NCBI GenBank assembly: GCA_902773395.1
Contig: CACYEJ010000086.1
Span: 1 to 8,545, forward strand
DNA length: 8,545 nucleotides
Direction: 5' to 3'
Source: an uncultured Ruminococcus sp.
Lineage (GTDB): Bacteria; Bacillota_A; Clostridia; Oscillospirales; Acutalibacteraceae
Notes under the pieces: generated by a model
What the model was told of the DNA's origin: nothing
The model's database searches: none
The model's input: the letters and a program-made list of their open reading frames with translations, nothing else
Made by a program: the position numbers and the translations under genes
Shown here: piece by piece, positions 1 through 7,500 of the stretch
Layout: each line of letters starts with the position of its first letter
Position numbering within the stretch: position 1 is the stretch's first letter

Positions 1-1
1 T

Positions 2-985
2 CAGTTCTTCGGTGCTCGTGCTAACCTTGCTAAGTGCTTGCTTTACGCTATCAACGGCGGTGTTGACGAGAAAGAGCTTGAGCAGGTTGGTCCTAAGTAT
101 GCTCCGATTACTTCCGAGTACCTCGACTATGATGAGGTTATTGAGAAGTATCTCGACATGATGAAGTGGCTTGCTGGTATGTACGTAAACGTGCTCAACC
201 TTATCCACTATATGCACGATAAGTATTACTATGAAGCAGCTGAGATGGCTTTGATTGATACTGATGTTCGCCGTACATTCGCAACAGGTATCGCTGGCTT
301 CTCACACGTTGTAGACTCACTTTGTGCTATCAAGTACGCTAAGGTAAAGACAATCCGTAATGAGCAGGGTATCGTTATTGATTACGAAACAGAGGGTGAC
401 TTCCCACGTTACGGTAATGACGATGACCGTGCAGACGAGATGGCTGTATGGCTCCTCAAGACATTCATTGATATGGTTAAGACACATCACACATATCGTG
501 ATTCTGAGCCTACAACATCTATCCTCACAATCACATCTAACGTTGTTTATGGTGAGGCTACAGGTGCTACACCTGATGGACGTAAAGCAGGCGCTCCGTT
601 TGCTCCTGGTGCAAATCCGAGCTACGGTGCTGAGCAGAGCGGTCTTCTTTCATCACTTAACTCTGTTGCTAAGCTTCCTTACACTTGGGCTCTTGACGGT
701 ATCTCCAATACTCAGACAATCAGCCCTGATGCTCTCGGTCACGAAGAGGCAGAGAGAGTTGATAACCTTGTACAGGTAATGGACGGTTACTTTAACCAGG
801 GTGCACATCACCTCAATGTAAACGTATTCGGTACTGAGAAGCTTATCGACTGCATGGAGCATCCTGAGAAGGAAGAGTATGCTAACTTTACAATCCGTGT
901 ATCGGGTTATGCAGTTAAGTTCATCAGCCTTACAAAGAAGCAGCAGCTCGATGTAATTGCACGTACTTGCCATAAGTACAGATAA
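2..985 (+). CDS. pflB: Pyruvate formate-lyase (formate C-acetyltransferase), 3' part
   Basis: This is the C-terminal 327 residues of pyruvate formate-lyase, the cytoplasmic glycyl radical enzyme that converts pyruvate and CoA to acetyl-CoA and formate during anaerobic fermentation. The reading frame is open from base 2, so the gene begins outside the window. The first residues, QFFGAR, correspond to the segment just after the catalytic Cys pair (Cys418/419 in E. coli). The Arg at 17-19 matches the pyruvate-binding Arg435. The radical-bearing glycine lies in RVSGYAVKF near the C-terminus, with its codon at 905-907. Other family segments present are [24 protein letters not shown] and [11 protein letters not shown]. 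The C-terminal length matches E. coli PflB within a few residues. Arg is mostly CGT and Lys mostly AAG, unlike the AGA/AAA-rich genes that follow, which suggests very high expression. pflA follows after 8 nt. Confidence 0.98.
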   Translation, partial: QFFGARANLAKCLLYAINGGVDEKELEQVGPKYAPITSEYLDYDEVIEKYLDMMKWLAGMYVNVLNLIHYMHDKYYYEAAEMALIDTDVRRTFATGIAGFSHVVDSLCAIKYAKVKTIRNEQGIVIDYETEGDFPRYGNDDDRADEMAVWLLKTFIDMVKTHHTYRDSEPTTSILTITSNVVYGEATGATPDGRKAGAPFAPGANPSYGAEQSGLLSSLNSVAKLPYTWALDGISNTQTISPDALGHEEAERVDNLVQVMDGYFNQGAHHLNVNVFGTEKLIDCMEHPEKEEYANFTIRVSGYAVKFISLTKKQQLDVIARTCHKYR

Positions 986-993
986 TTGATAGT

Positions 994-1755
994 ATGTCTT
1001 ATAATTACGATCAGAATTCAATAAAGGGAAATGTCCACTCGCTCGAAAGCTTCGGGCTTGTGGACGGTCCCGGTGTCAGATATGTGGTGTTTTTACAGGG
1101 GTGTGCCCTGAGATGTAAGTATTGCCATAATCCTGAAACATGGGCAGGCAACAGCGGTACTTTGTGGACTGCACCAAAGCTTTTTGATAAGGTGTACCGT
1201 TATAAGCAGTATTGGAAAGATAACGGAGGCATTACAGTAAGCGGCGGTGAGCCTTTGCTCCAGATTGATTTCGTAACGGAGTTCTTTAAAATTGCAAAAA
1301 CCAAAAAGGTTCATACAGCAATAGATACAGCAGGTCAGCCGTTCAGTACTAATGAGCAGTGGCTTGCAAAATTTGAAGAGCTTATGAAATATACCGATCT
1401 GGTTATTCTCGATTTTAAGGAATGGACGGACGAAAAACACAAGGCACTAACAGGCAAGGGCAATGATAACATCAAAGAAATGGCACGCTGGCTTTCAGAC
1501 CACGGTAAATCAATGTGGATAAGACATGTTCTTGTTCCGGGACTTACTGATGGAGAAGAGGATTTAAAGGCTATGGCTGAGTATATCTCTACTTTGAAAA
1601 CGGTGGAAAAGGTTGAAATTCTTCCTTATCATGCTTTGGGCATTCCAAAGTGGGAAAAGCTGGGAATAGACTATCAGCTAAACGATGCTGTTGCACCAAC
1701 TGATGAAGAGGTAGCTAGAGCTGAAGAACTTTTAAATGTAAAAGCATATTCTTAA
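994..1755 (+). CDS. pflA: Pyruvate formate-lyase activating enzyme (radical SAM)
   Basis: This 253-residue protein is the radical-SAM activase that abstracts a hydrogen from the PflB glycine, using S-adenosylmethionine and a [4Fe-4S] cluster. The cluster motif CxxxCxxC is seen at Cys37, Cys41 and Cys44 (GCALRCKYCHNPETW). It is preceded by the family signature ESFGLVDGPGVR at about residues 18-29. The SAM-binding GGEP motif is at 84-87 (TVSGGEPLLQ). Length is close to E. coli PflA (246). The N-terminus is about eight residues longer than in many homologues. The ATG at 994 lies 8 nt after the pflB stop and has no recognisable Shine-Dalgarno sequence, and I see no better in-frame start, so translation may be coupled to pflB. 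A strong hairpin terminator follows, making pflB-pflA a two-gene unit at this end. Activation of PflB is inferred from family and position. Confidence 0.97.
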   Translation: MSYNYDQNSIKGNVHSLESFGLVDGPGVRYVVFLQGCALRCKYCHNPETWAGNSGTLWTAPKLFDKVYRYKQYWKDNGGITVSGGEPLLQIDFVTEFFKIAKTKKVHTAIDTAGQPFSTNEQWLAKFEELMKYTDLVILDFKEWTDEKHKALTGKGNDNIKEMARWLSDHGKSMWIRHVLVPGLTDGEEDLKAMAEYISTLKTVEKVEILPYHALGIPKWEKLGIDYQLNDAVAPTDEEVARAEELLNVKAYS

Positions 1756-1780
1756 ATATGATGACATTTTAATAAATATT

Positions 1781-1818
1781 GGGGCGGATATCTAGTGCAG
1801 ATGTCCGCCTTGCATTTT
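1781..1818 (+). terminator. Hairpin terminator of pflB-pflA
   Basis: The 13-bp stem GGGGCGGATATCT (1781-1793) pairs with AGATGTCCGCCTT (1799-1811) around the loop AGTGC, including three G-U pairs. The downstream tract TGCATTTT is only moderately U-rich. It lies 26 nt after the pflA stop and is the most GC-rich hairpin between the two genes, so termination is the likely role. Confidence 0.75.
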
Positions 1819-1902
1819 AAAATATGTTAGATAGAATTGCAGCAGAATAATAATATATAAAAACAATCACAGCTTCTAATCGTTTGTGGGTAAATTGAGA
1901 TA

Positions 1903-1931
1903 TTGACAAAAACAAGAATTTATACTAAAAT
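1903..1931 (+). promoter_or_regulatory. Sigma-A type promoter for the lipoprotein gene
   Basis: A perfect -35 TTGACA (1903-1908) is separated by 17 nt from the -10 TAAAAT (1926-1931). Transcription would start near 1938, giving a leader of about 98 nt before the ATG at 2036. The promoter sits just after the pflA terminator and has no competing gene, so it most likely serves the lipoprotein. Confidence 0.65.
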
Positions 1932-1944
1932 TACAGATAGATTC

Positions 1945-1969
1945 TCTGCTCAGTATGGAATTGAGCGGA
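1945..1969 (+). other. Leader hairpin at the 5' end of the lipoprotein mRNA
   Basis: TCTGCTCAGT (1945-1954) can pair with ATTGAGCGGA (1960-1969) around the 5-nt loop ATGGA, giving ten pairs including two G-U. It would begin only a few nucleotides after the predicted transcription start. No U-tract follows, so it is not a terminator. A 5' stabilising hairpin or a protein-binding element is possible. Confidence 0.4.
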
Positions 1970-2035
1970 TTAAATTTCAATTGAATAGATAGTAAGTTTA
2001 CAATCTTCAAAAGAAAATGAAAGGTGTAATTAATT

Positions 2036-2974
2036 ATGAAAAGAACAATTCTAATTGTTATGGCTGCATTATTAGTTGTTTCTTCACTTACGGCTTGCGG
2101 CAATAAGAGCAATGAATATGGAAACGAAGATTACTCCCGTGTTCTTTATGATGACAATGACGAGGAGGGTTCCGAAGAGAATGACGAAGAAGGAGTTTCT
2201 GAAGATGACTCAAAATCAGAAGATGTGAGCAAGGATAACGAGGATTCACAAGAAAGCAAGGAAGAAAGCAAAGAGGAAAGCACCACGGGCAGAAGGGTGA
2301 GAATTACATCAAGCAATTCTTCCTCCAAAAATGCTTCAAATAGTTCTAAAGCTGCCAGCAGCACAACTGCTAGTTCGAGGACTTCTGCAACCTCATCAAG
2401 CACTGGAAGAGTGACCAGATTGACTTCAAGTAAATCAAGCACAAGCAAGGCGAATTCGAGCAGTTCAATTAGTTCTGACAGCGACACCTATTCAAACAGC
2501 GATGTGAGTACAGATTCAAGTACAGATACTGAATGGTATAATTCTGATCTTGAAAATACTGATACAAACACTGTTGTTGATACAGATTCTGAAATAGAAA
2601 AAGGTACTCTGGACGAATCTGATATGTATTTTCCTGTTAGCGGCGGATTGCTAAGTGTGGGTCAGAATTTTGAAACAGCCGATAATATACTTGGCGGTTT
2701 TAATACTGAGGAGCCGTTTGGCGAAGGTAAATTATATTCATACAATGAGTGTACAATCAAAACGGCAATAAGTGGTGAAGAGGAATATATCACTAATATT
2801 ACTATCACTTCATCAAACTATTCGATTTCTAAGGATATTAGAGTTGGCTCTACTTCGGAAGATTTGCTCAAAGCCTTCGGTGATGCAGATTATGGGTATA
2901 CTTACACCTACGGAATAAAAACGTTAAATTTTGTTGTTATAGATGATGTTGTTATAGAAATAAGTTTTTCTTAA
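2036..2974 (+). CDS. Putative lipoprotein with charged Ser/Thr-rich linker
   Basis: I do not recognise a named gene. The 312-residue product starts with a short basic signal peptide and a lipobox LTAC with Cys21, so it should be lipid-anchored on the outer face of the membrane. Residues about 27-82 are extremely Asp/Glu-rich. Residues 83-148 are Ser/Thr-rich with only basic charges, and 149-195 are again Ser/Thr/Asp-rich, which suggests a long disordered linker. A motif TGRxxRxTSS occurs twice (84-93 and 123-132). The C-terminal domain (about 197-312) looks folded and may contain two related halves, each with a VGxxxxxxDxL-type start followed by beta-strand-like stretches (about 207-260 and 269-311). 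This is reminiscent of SmpA/BLIP-like secreted domains, but that is a guess. The start is supported by AAAGGTG at 2020-2026, 9 nt before ATG. The gene appears monocistronic; no clear terminator follows. Confidence 0.85.
   Translation: MKRTILIVMAALLVVSSLTACGNKSNEYGNEDYSRVLYDDNDEEGSEENDEEGVSEDDSKSEDVSKDNEDSQESKEESKEESTTGRRVRITSSNSSSKNASNSSKAASSTTASSRTSATSSSTGRVTRLTSSKSSTSKANSSSSISSDSDTYSNSDVSTDSSTDTEWYNSDLENTDTNTVVDTDSEIEKGTLDESDMYFPVSGGLLSVGQNFETADNILGGFNTEEPFGEGKLYSYNECTIKTAISGEEEYITNITITSSNYSISKDIRVGSTSEDLLKAFGDADYGYTYTYGIKTLNFVVIDDVVIEISFS
2285..2431 (+). repeat. Internal motif duplication in the lipoprotein linker
   Basis: Codons 84-93 (2285-2314) and 123-132 (2402-2431) encode TGRRVRITSS and TGRVTRLTSS, 39 codons apart. 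Each is followed by a Ser/Lys-rich stretch. The DNA is diverged, with synonymous and non-synonymous changes, so this is an old duplication or convergent low complexity rather than a recent repeat. Confidence 0.4.
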
Positions 2975-3017
2975 TACAGAATATAATGCTTCTCAATCAT
3001 ATATTTGTGTGACGCTG

Positions 3018-3040
3018 AATAAATATTGATTATATTTATT
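3018..3040 (+). promoter_or_regulatory. AT-rich palindrome upstream of mntP, candidate operator
   Basis: AATAAATAT (3018-3026) and ATATTTATT (3032-3040) form a perfect 9-bp inverted repeat with a 5-nt centre TGATT, 32 nt before the mntP start. By eye, the segment beginning AATATTGATTATATT resembles the Fur-box consensus at 13 of 19 positions. A metal-responsive repressor site would suit a manganese exporter, but AT-rich palindromes arise easily by chance. I saw no convincing -35/-10 pair between 2975 and 3072. Confidence 0.3.
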
Positions 3041-3072
3041 ATCAAGTGAATTTAAGATTGAGGAGTTTTGAT

Positions 3073-3645
3073 ATGGGTGCAGTGGAGCTGATGCTTGTTG
3101 CTATTGGACTTTCTATGGATGCCTTTGCTGTTTCAATCTGCAAGGGCTTGGGAATGAAGAGAATAAATATTCCTTATTCGCTGACAATTGCGTTGTTCTT
3201 TGGCGGATTTCAGGCGTTGATGCCGTGTATAGGCTGGTTTCTTGGAACTCAGTTTCAAATGTATATTGTCAGAATTGACCATTGGATTGCATTTATAATG
3301 CTTTGTTTTATTGGCGTTAAAATGGTAAAAGATTCTTTAAATGACGAGGGCAGAGAAATCTATGTTGGTGTAAAGCCTGACTACAGAGAGCTTTTACTGT
3401 TAGCTGTTGCTACAAGCATAGATGCCCTTGCTGTGGGGCTTACTATTGCCTTTTTAAACGGCAGTATCGTATTGTCGAGTGCTATAATAGGTATTGTTAC
3501 GTTTGTAATAACACTGTTTGGAGTGTGGGTTGGTGTACGCTTCGGAAGCAGATTCGAGCAAAAAGCAGGCGTATTTGGCGGAGTATTATTGATTGGGATT
3601 GGATTGAAAATATTATTCGAACATTTGGGTATTATTACTTTTTAG
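3073..3645 (+). CDS. mntP: Manganese efflux pump MntP
   Basis: This 190-residue inner-membrane protein belongs to the MntP (YebN/DUF204) family, which exports Mn2+ and protects against manganese excess. Six hydrophobic segments are visible at roughly 4-25, 37-59, 67-88, 105-129, 131-157 and 166-187, in two inverted-repeat halves. The duplicated family motif appears as GLSMDAFAVSICKG with Asp16 and ATSIDALAVG with Asp117, the acidic residues in the membrane that characterise the family. NHWIAF-like DHWIAF (69-74) and the C-terminal GGVLLIGIG are also typical. Length agrees with E. coli MntP (188). I chose the ATG at 3073, not an upstream GTG at 3046, because GAGGAG (3060-3065) lies 7 nt before it and the family starts here. 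No yybP-ykoY manganese riboswitch is apparent upstream. Confidence 0.93.
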   Translation: MGAVELMLVAIGLSMDAFAVSICKGLGMKRINIPYSLTIALFFGGFQALMPCIGWFLGTQFQMYIVRIDHWIAFIMLCFIGVKMVKDSLNDEGREIYVGVKPDYRELLLLAVATSIDALAVGLTIAFLNGSIVLSSAIIGIVTFVITLFGVWVGVRFGSRFEQKAGVFGGVLLIGIGLKILFEHLGIITF

Positions 3646-3666
3646 AAGAATAATTGTAAATTTTTT
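3631..3666 (+). terminator. Weak AT-rich hairpin at the end of mntP
   Basis: ATTATT and CTT (3631-3640, with a bulged A) can pair with AAG and AATAAT (3646-3654). The loop overlaps the mntP stop codon. After TGTAAA comes a run of six T (3661-3666). The stem is nearly all A-T and the U-tract is displaced, so this is only a possible terminator. Confidence 0.3.
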
Positions 3667-3684
3667 GTGAACAGAGCGAAAAAT

Positions 3685-3699
3685 GTAACAAAATGTTAC
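3685..3699. repeat. Short inverted repeat GTAAC-N5-GTTAC
   Basis: GTAAC (3685-3689) and GTTAC (3695-3699) flank AAAAT, embedded in the near direct repeat AAATGTAACA / AAATGTTACC. It lies about 64 nt upstream of the padR-leader -35 and 40 nt after the mntP stop. Its dyad could be a protein site; I cannot assign it. Confidence 0.25.
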
Positions 3700-3762
3700 C
3701 TAACAGTAGGAATTGTAAAAATATTCTAATTGGTATTTTATAATATAGATATAGTATTTATG

Positions 3763-3791
3763 TTGACATTCTTCTTGTTTTATTGTATAAT
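3763..3791 (+). promoter_or_regulatory. Consensus sigma-A promoter of the padR leader RNA
   Basis: A perfect TTGACA (3763-3768), a 17-nt spacer and a perfect TATAAT (3786-3791) make this the strongest promoter in the window. Transcription would start near 3798, about 204 nt upstream of padR. Such strength ahead of a small regulator suggests that the leader RNA matters or that expression is held down in another way. Confidence 0.8.
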
Positions 3792-3797
3792 GAATAA

Positions 3798-3962
3798 TAA
3801 GAATAAGTCTTGGTATCTGTTTCGAGTTATTTAAGGCTTCTGGTTTGTACATCAGTAAAGCCTGTTTACAGTGGTTTATCACGTTGGTTATAGCGACTTT
3901 TTAGTGCCTGGAGTCGATTTCTCGGTGCGTGAGATCTATTGTGGTTACTCGGATTATTGATA
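3798..3962 (+). ncRNA. Structured leader or small RNA upstream of padR
   Basis: This leader starts at a consensus promoter and contains no plausible ORF. It can be drawn as a closed multibranch structure. TTCGAGT (3821-3827) pairs with ACTCGGA (3947-3953), flanked outside by TATC (3814-3817) and GATA (3959-3962). Inside are a hairpin of AGGCTT plus CTG (3834-3842) with CAG plus AAGCCT (3853-3863), CGACT (3894-3898) with AGTCG (3912-3916), and GAT-CTC (3916-3923) with GAGATC (3931-3936). The last two share a base and so cannot both be complete. I do not recognise a known riboswitch class, and no intrinsic terminator follows. It could be a cis-regulatory leader, a small RNA, or non-functional. 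The ends are approximate, and pairing was drawn by hand without comparative support. Confidence 0.4.
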
Positions 3963-3966
3963 TAAT
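3939..3966 (+). promoter_or_regulatory. Second, extended -10 promoter close to padR
   Basis: TGATATAAT (3958-3966) is an extended -10 with a perfect TATAAT at 3961-3966. A poor -35 TTGTGG (3939-3944) lies 16 nt upstream. A start near 3973 would give a short padR leader of about 29 nt containing the ribosome binding site. It would let padR be transcribed without the structured leader. Confidence 0.45.
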
Positions 3967-3968
3967 TT

Positions 3969-3978
3969 AATGTACATT
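3969..3978. promoter_or_regulatory. Palindrome AATGTACATT, candidate PadR operator
   Basis: AATGTACATT is a perfect 10-bp palindrome immediately after the second -10 box and 24 nt before the padR start. PadR-family operators commonly contain ATGT and ACAT half-sites, and these regulators often repress themselves. Here the half-sites are directly adjacent rather than spaced. A second TGTACAT occurs at 3846-3852. Autoregulation is an inference. Confidence 0.35.
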
Positions 3979-4001
3979 CTTTACAAAGGAAGAAAAAAAC
4001 T

Positions 4002-4349
4002 ATGGGTATTTCAGAAAGTATGAAAAAAAGCACATCTGAGTTGCTTATTCTCTATCTCTTGCAGGACGAGGATATGTATGGCTATCAGATTGCACAGGAA
4101 TTGAAAGTTAGAAGTGACGAGAGATTTGTAATGCCGGAGGGCTCTCTCTATCCGACTCTTTATCGCTTGATCGAAAAAGGTGTTATTTCCGACAGAATGG
4201 AAATTGTTGGCAAAAGATTGCGTAAGTATTATCATCTTGAGCCAAAGGGCAGAGATTATCTTGAATCTATCACCAATGATTATAATAGGGTGAACGAAGG
4301 CATTAACATGGTTTTGTCTAAGGCAAAGACCAAAGAAACTGCAGAATAA
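4002..4349 (+). CDS. PadR family transcriptional regulator
   Basis: This 115-residue protein is a compact PadR-type winged-helix repressor. The DNA-binding core is seen in ELLILYLLQDEDMYGYQIAQEL (about 13-34), the recognition-helix segment EGSLYPTLYRLIEKGVI (46-62), and the wing with VGKRLRKYYHLEPKGRDYL (69-87). A single C-terminal helix follows (about 90-110), the dimerisation arm of the short subfamily. The ATG at 4002 is favoured over the ATG at 4020 because AAAGGAAG (3985-3992) lies 9 nt upstream. In Bacillota such regulators often precede DUF1700 or DUF4097 genes or a transporter. Here padR is alone and is followed at once by a strong terminator, so its target is not evident. The upstream palindrome suggests self-repression. 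The ligand is unknown. Confidence 0.92.
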   Translation: MGISESMKKSTSELLILYLLQDEDMYGYQIAQELKVRSDERFVMPEGSLYPTLYRLIEKGVISDRMEIVGKRLRKYYHLEPKGRDYLESITNDYNRVNEGINMVLSKAKTKETAE

Positions 4350-4380
4350 TTTTTGGCACTAAATTATCGTTTAACTGTGA

Positions 4381-4421
4381 AGGGTCGATGAAGCTTTTTT
4401 TGTTTCATCGGCTCTTTTTTT
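4381..4421 (+). terminator. Strong intrinsic terminator of padR
   Basis: AGGGTCGATGAAGC (4381-4394) pairs with GTTTCATCGGCTCT (4402-4415) over 14 positions, including three G-U pairs, around a loop of seven T. The run of T from 4415 to 4421 forms the U-tract. It lies 32 nt after the padR stop and separates padR from the SNF2 gene. Confidence 0.92.
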
Positions 4422-4422
4422 G

Positions 4423-4451
4423 TTGATTTAGTTTTTTATCTGTGATATAAT
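4423..4451 (+). promoter_or_regulatory. Extended -10 promoter of the SNF2 gene
   Basis: TTGATT (4423-4428), a 17-nt spacer and TATAAT (4446-4451), preceded by TG at 4443-4444, form a good extended -10 promoter. It starts immediately after the padR terminator. Transcription from about 4458 gives a leader of roughly 46 nt. Confidence 0.7.
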
Positions 4452-4503
4452 AATTAATAAATTAGAAACAATCTGTCGAATTTATAATGTTATGAGGATG
4501 CAC

Positions 4504-7500
4504 ATGAATATTAAAAATTACAAAAGTTCGTTCTACTTTAATATAAGAAACAGTGGTACGGATTATTATAATAATCGAAGAGTAAAATCTTTGAAAAAAA
4601 ATGATTCCGGCGATTTTATAGCTGTAGTAAATGGAAGCGGAAAAAATAAGTATACTGTAAATGTTTCAGTAGATCCTTCGGGATACATCTCTAATCTTAA
4701 ATGTACTTGTCCGTTTGCTGAGGAGAGTATTTATTACTGCAAGCATATGTATGCTGTGTTGCTTCATATTGAGGATATTTTTGACGAACAAATATCGAAT
4801 GGAAGTTCAGCTGAAATATCACAGATCATAAACAATTATACAAAGCTTGCAGTTAGCAACAGTGAACAAGAGCTTGAACAGGAAAATGTCAGAATTGCCC
4901 CTGAACTTTTTTTGTATGACAATCGTATTTATTTTAAGCTCAAAATAGGAAGAGATAGATTATATGTTGTGAATGATTTGTATAATTTGTTGAATGATTT
5001 TGAACATAATTATACGAGAAGATATGGAAAGAACTTTGAGTTTTGCCATAATTATAAATCAATAGATGACAAGAGTAAGAGGCTTCTGGAGCTTGCCACA
5101 AGTATTTATTATGATCCGAGAAATCGGTCATACGACCGGAAGAATTATATTCTTTCTGAGGATTATATCGAAAAATTTCTTAGTATTTTTGAGGGTGAAC
5201 CGCTTGTCATTGACGGCAGCGTATATGAAGTCAAGCAGGATAATCCGTCTATTGATATTGTGCTTAATAGTGACAGTAAGAAAAGAATGTCTTTTCATTT
5301 GAAGCATTCGTTAATTTACCTCGGAATGGTCACATACGGCTATTTTATTTCGGAAGTGCAAAAAACACTATTTATTGCCGATATGGATTTTACTTTGGCA
5401 ATAAGACCGTTAATGCAGACATTTTCGTCCGATAAAACATTGTATGTAGGAAAGAGCGATATTCCTTCGTTTTACAATGCTGTAATCAAACAAATTGAGC
5501 AATATGTAAATATAGAAAGCAGTGAACTTCCTGAGGAGATTATTCCACCGCAGTTGAATTCGTGTTTATATGTTGATGTGAATTCAGACGACGAGATATG
5601 TGCACGGCTCGAATATATGTATGATGATAAAATATATCCGGCATTTTATGATAATACTAAGAATATGTATGCAGACAAACCCGGAGAATTGGTAGCTTTG
5701 AATGCTGTTACTAAATATTTCGAGGTTAATAAGGAAGATGAAGTTCACCCGTTTGTCATAACGGCAGAGAATGATATATTTGAATTTTTATCAAACGGTA
5801 TGTCAGCTTTAACAAAGCTTATGGAGCTTTTTGTCAGTGACAGTTTTAAAAGGATAAAAGTAAGACAGAACGTCCGTCCGAGTGTGGGTGTAAAAACATC
5901 AAGCGGATTGTTGGAGCTTGATTTTACTGCTGACGGCTATACAAAGGAAGAACTGCTGGAGTTGCTTCAAGCGTATAGAGTAGGCAAAAAGTATCATCGT
6001 TTTAAAGACGGCTCGTTCTCGATGATAAATGAAAGCATGGACGAGCTTAGCTTAGTCACAAAGGAACTTAATATTACAGATAAGATGTTCTTGAAAGATA
6101 ATATTTCTGTTCCAATGTATAGAATGATTTACTTGAATAGCTTGCAGAACAATTTAGAGGCAATGAGAATATCGAGAAGCCGAGATTTTAAGCGTTTGAT
6201 AGAATCCTTTGAAAGTTCGATGAAATTTGATGATGAGCAGAGTGTTCCGGAATCTTTGAGTAATATTATGCGTGATTATCAGAAGACTGGCTTTGAGTGG
6301 TTTAAGACTTTGAGCAAATATCATTTGGGAGGCATACTTGCAGATGATATGGGTCTTGGAAAGACAATCCAAGCTATTGCACTTATGCTTAGTGCAAAAG
6401 AAAACTCAGAGAAGCATAAGCAATGCTTGGTTATCAGTCCTTCATCGCTGACTTTAAACTGGGAGAATGAGATAAAAAAATTTGCTCCAACGTTAAGTAC
6501 TTTGTGTCTGAATGGAACGGCAACTGAGAGGAAAAAGCTATTTGAAGAAATAGATCAATATGACGTGGTTATAACTTCGTATTCGACTGTATTGCGAGAT
6601 ATTGATAAATACGAAGATATAACATTTGGCATACAGTTTATAGATGAGGCACAGAATATAAAGAATCATAATACTCAGTCATCAAAGGCAGTAAAAGCAA
6701 TAAAAAGTGATTTGCGTTTTGCCTTGACAGGTACGCCTGTAGAAAATACGCTTGCAGAGCTGTGGAGTATTTTTGATTTTGTAATGCCTGGATATCTGTA
6801 TAATTACACTTATTTCAAAAAGAATTACGAAACCCCTATTGTAAAGAAGAAAGACGAAACAGCAGTAAAATCGTTACACCGACTTACAACGCCGTTTATC
6901 TTACGAAGACTGAAAAAAGATGTACTGACGGAGTTGCCTGATAAAACAGAAACGATACTTTATGCAGAAATGGAAAGTGAGCAAAGGAAAATCTACACAG
7001 CAAATACAGCTCAGATTCGTGGCGAATTGAAGGGATTAGACAGCACTGATAAGATAAAAATTCTTGCTATGCTGACAAGATTAAGACAGCTTTGTTGTGA
7101 CCCATCACTCGTTTATGACAACTATAACAGCGGAAGTGCAAAGTTAGAGCAGTGTATTGAGCTGGTGAAAAACTGTATAGAGGCTGGGCATAAGATTCTT
7201 TTATTCTCGCAATTTACCACGATGTTGGATAGAATAGCCGAACGATTCGATAAAGAAGAAATAAGCTATTATACTTTGACAGGTAAAACAAAAGCTCGTG
7301 AGAGATTAAAGCTTGTGAATGAGTTTAATGAAAATCAGGTAAATGTATTTTTGATTTCGCTTAAAGCCGGAGGAACAGGATTGAATTTGACTGGAGCTGA
7401 TATAGTAATACATTATGATCCATGGTGGAACGTTTCGGCGGAGAACCAGGCATCAGATCGTGTTTACAGAATTGGTCAGAAAAACAACGTCCAGGTTTAT

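Noticed and set aside
653..1021. 122-codon ORF on the minus strand
   Set aside because: It lies antisense to the conserved end of pflB, has no ribosome binding site or promoter, and its protein shows no family features.
2146..2487. 113-codon minus-strand ORF rich in Leu, Glu and Ser
   Set aside because: It is the antisense image of the Asp/Glu/Ser repeat codons in the lipoprotein linker; low complexity keeps the frame open.
2975..3072. yybP-ykoY manganese riboswitch before mntP
   Set aside because: The interval is short and AT-rich and I see none of the GC-rich paired elements expected of this riboswitch.
3790..3834. 14-codon ORF starting at the ATG that overlaps the -10 box
   Set aside because: The start codon lies upstream of the predicted transcription start at about 3798, so it would not be transcribed from that promoter.
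3798..3962. 6S RNA
   Set aside because: The size and strong promoter fit, but the drawn fold is multibranched rather than a long rod with one central bubble.
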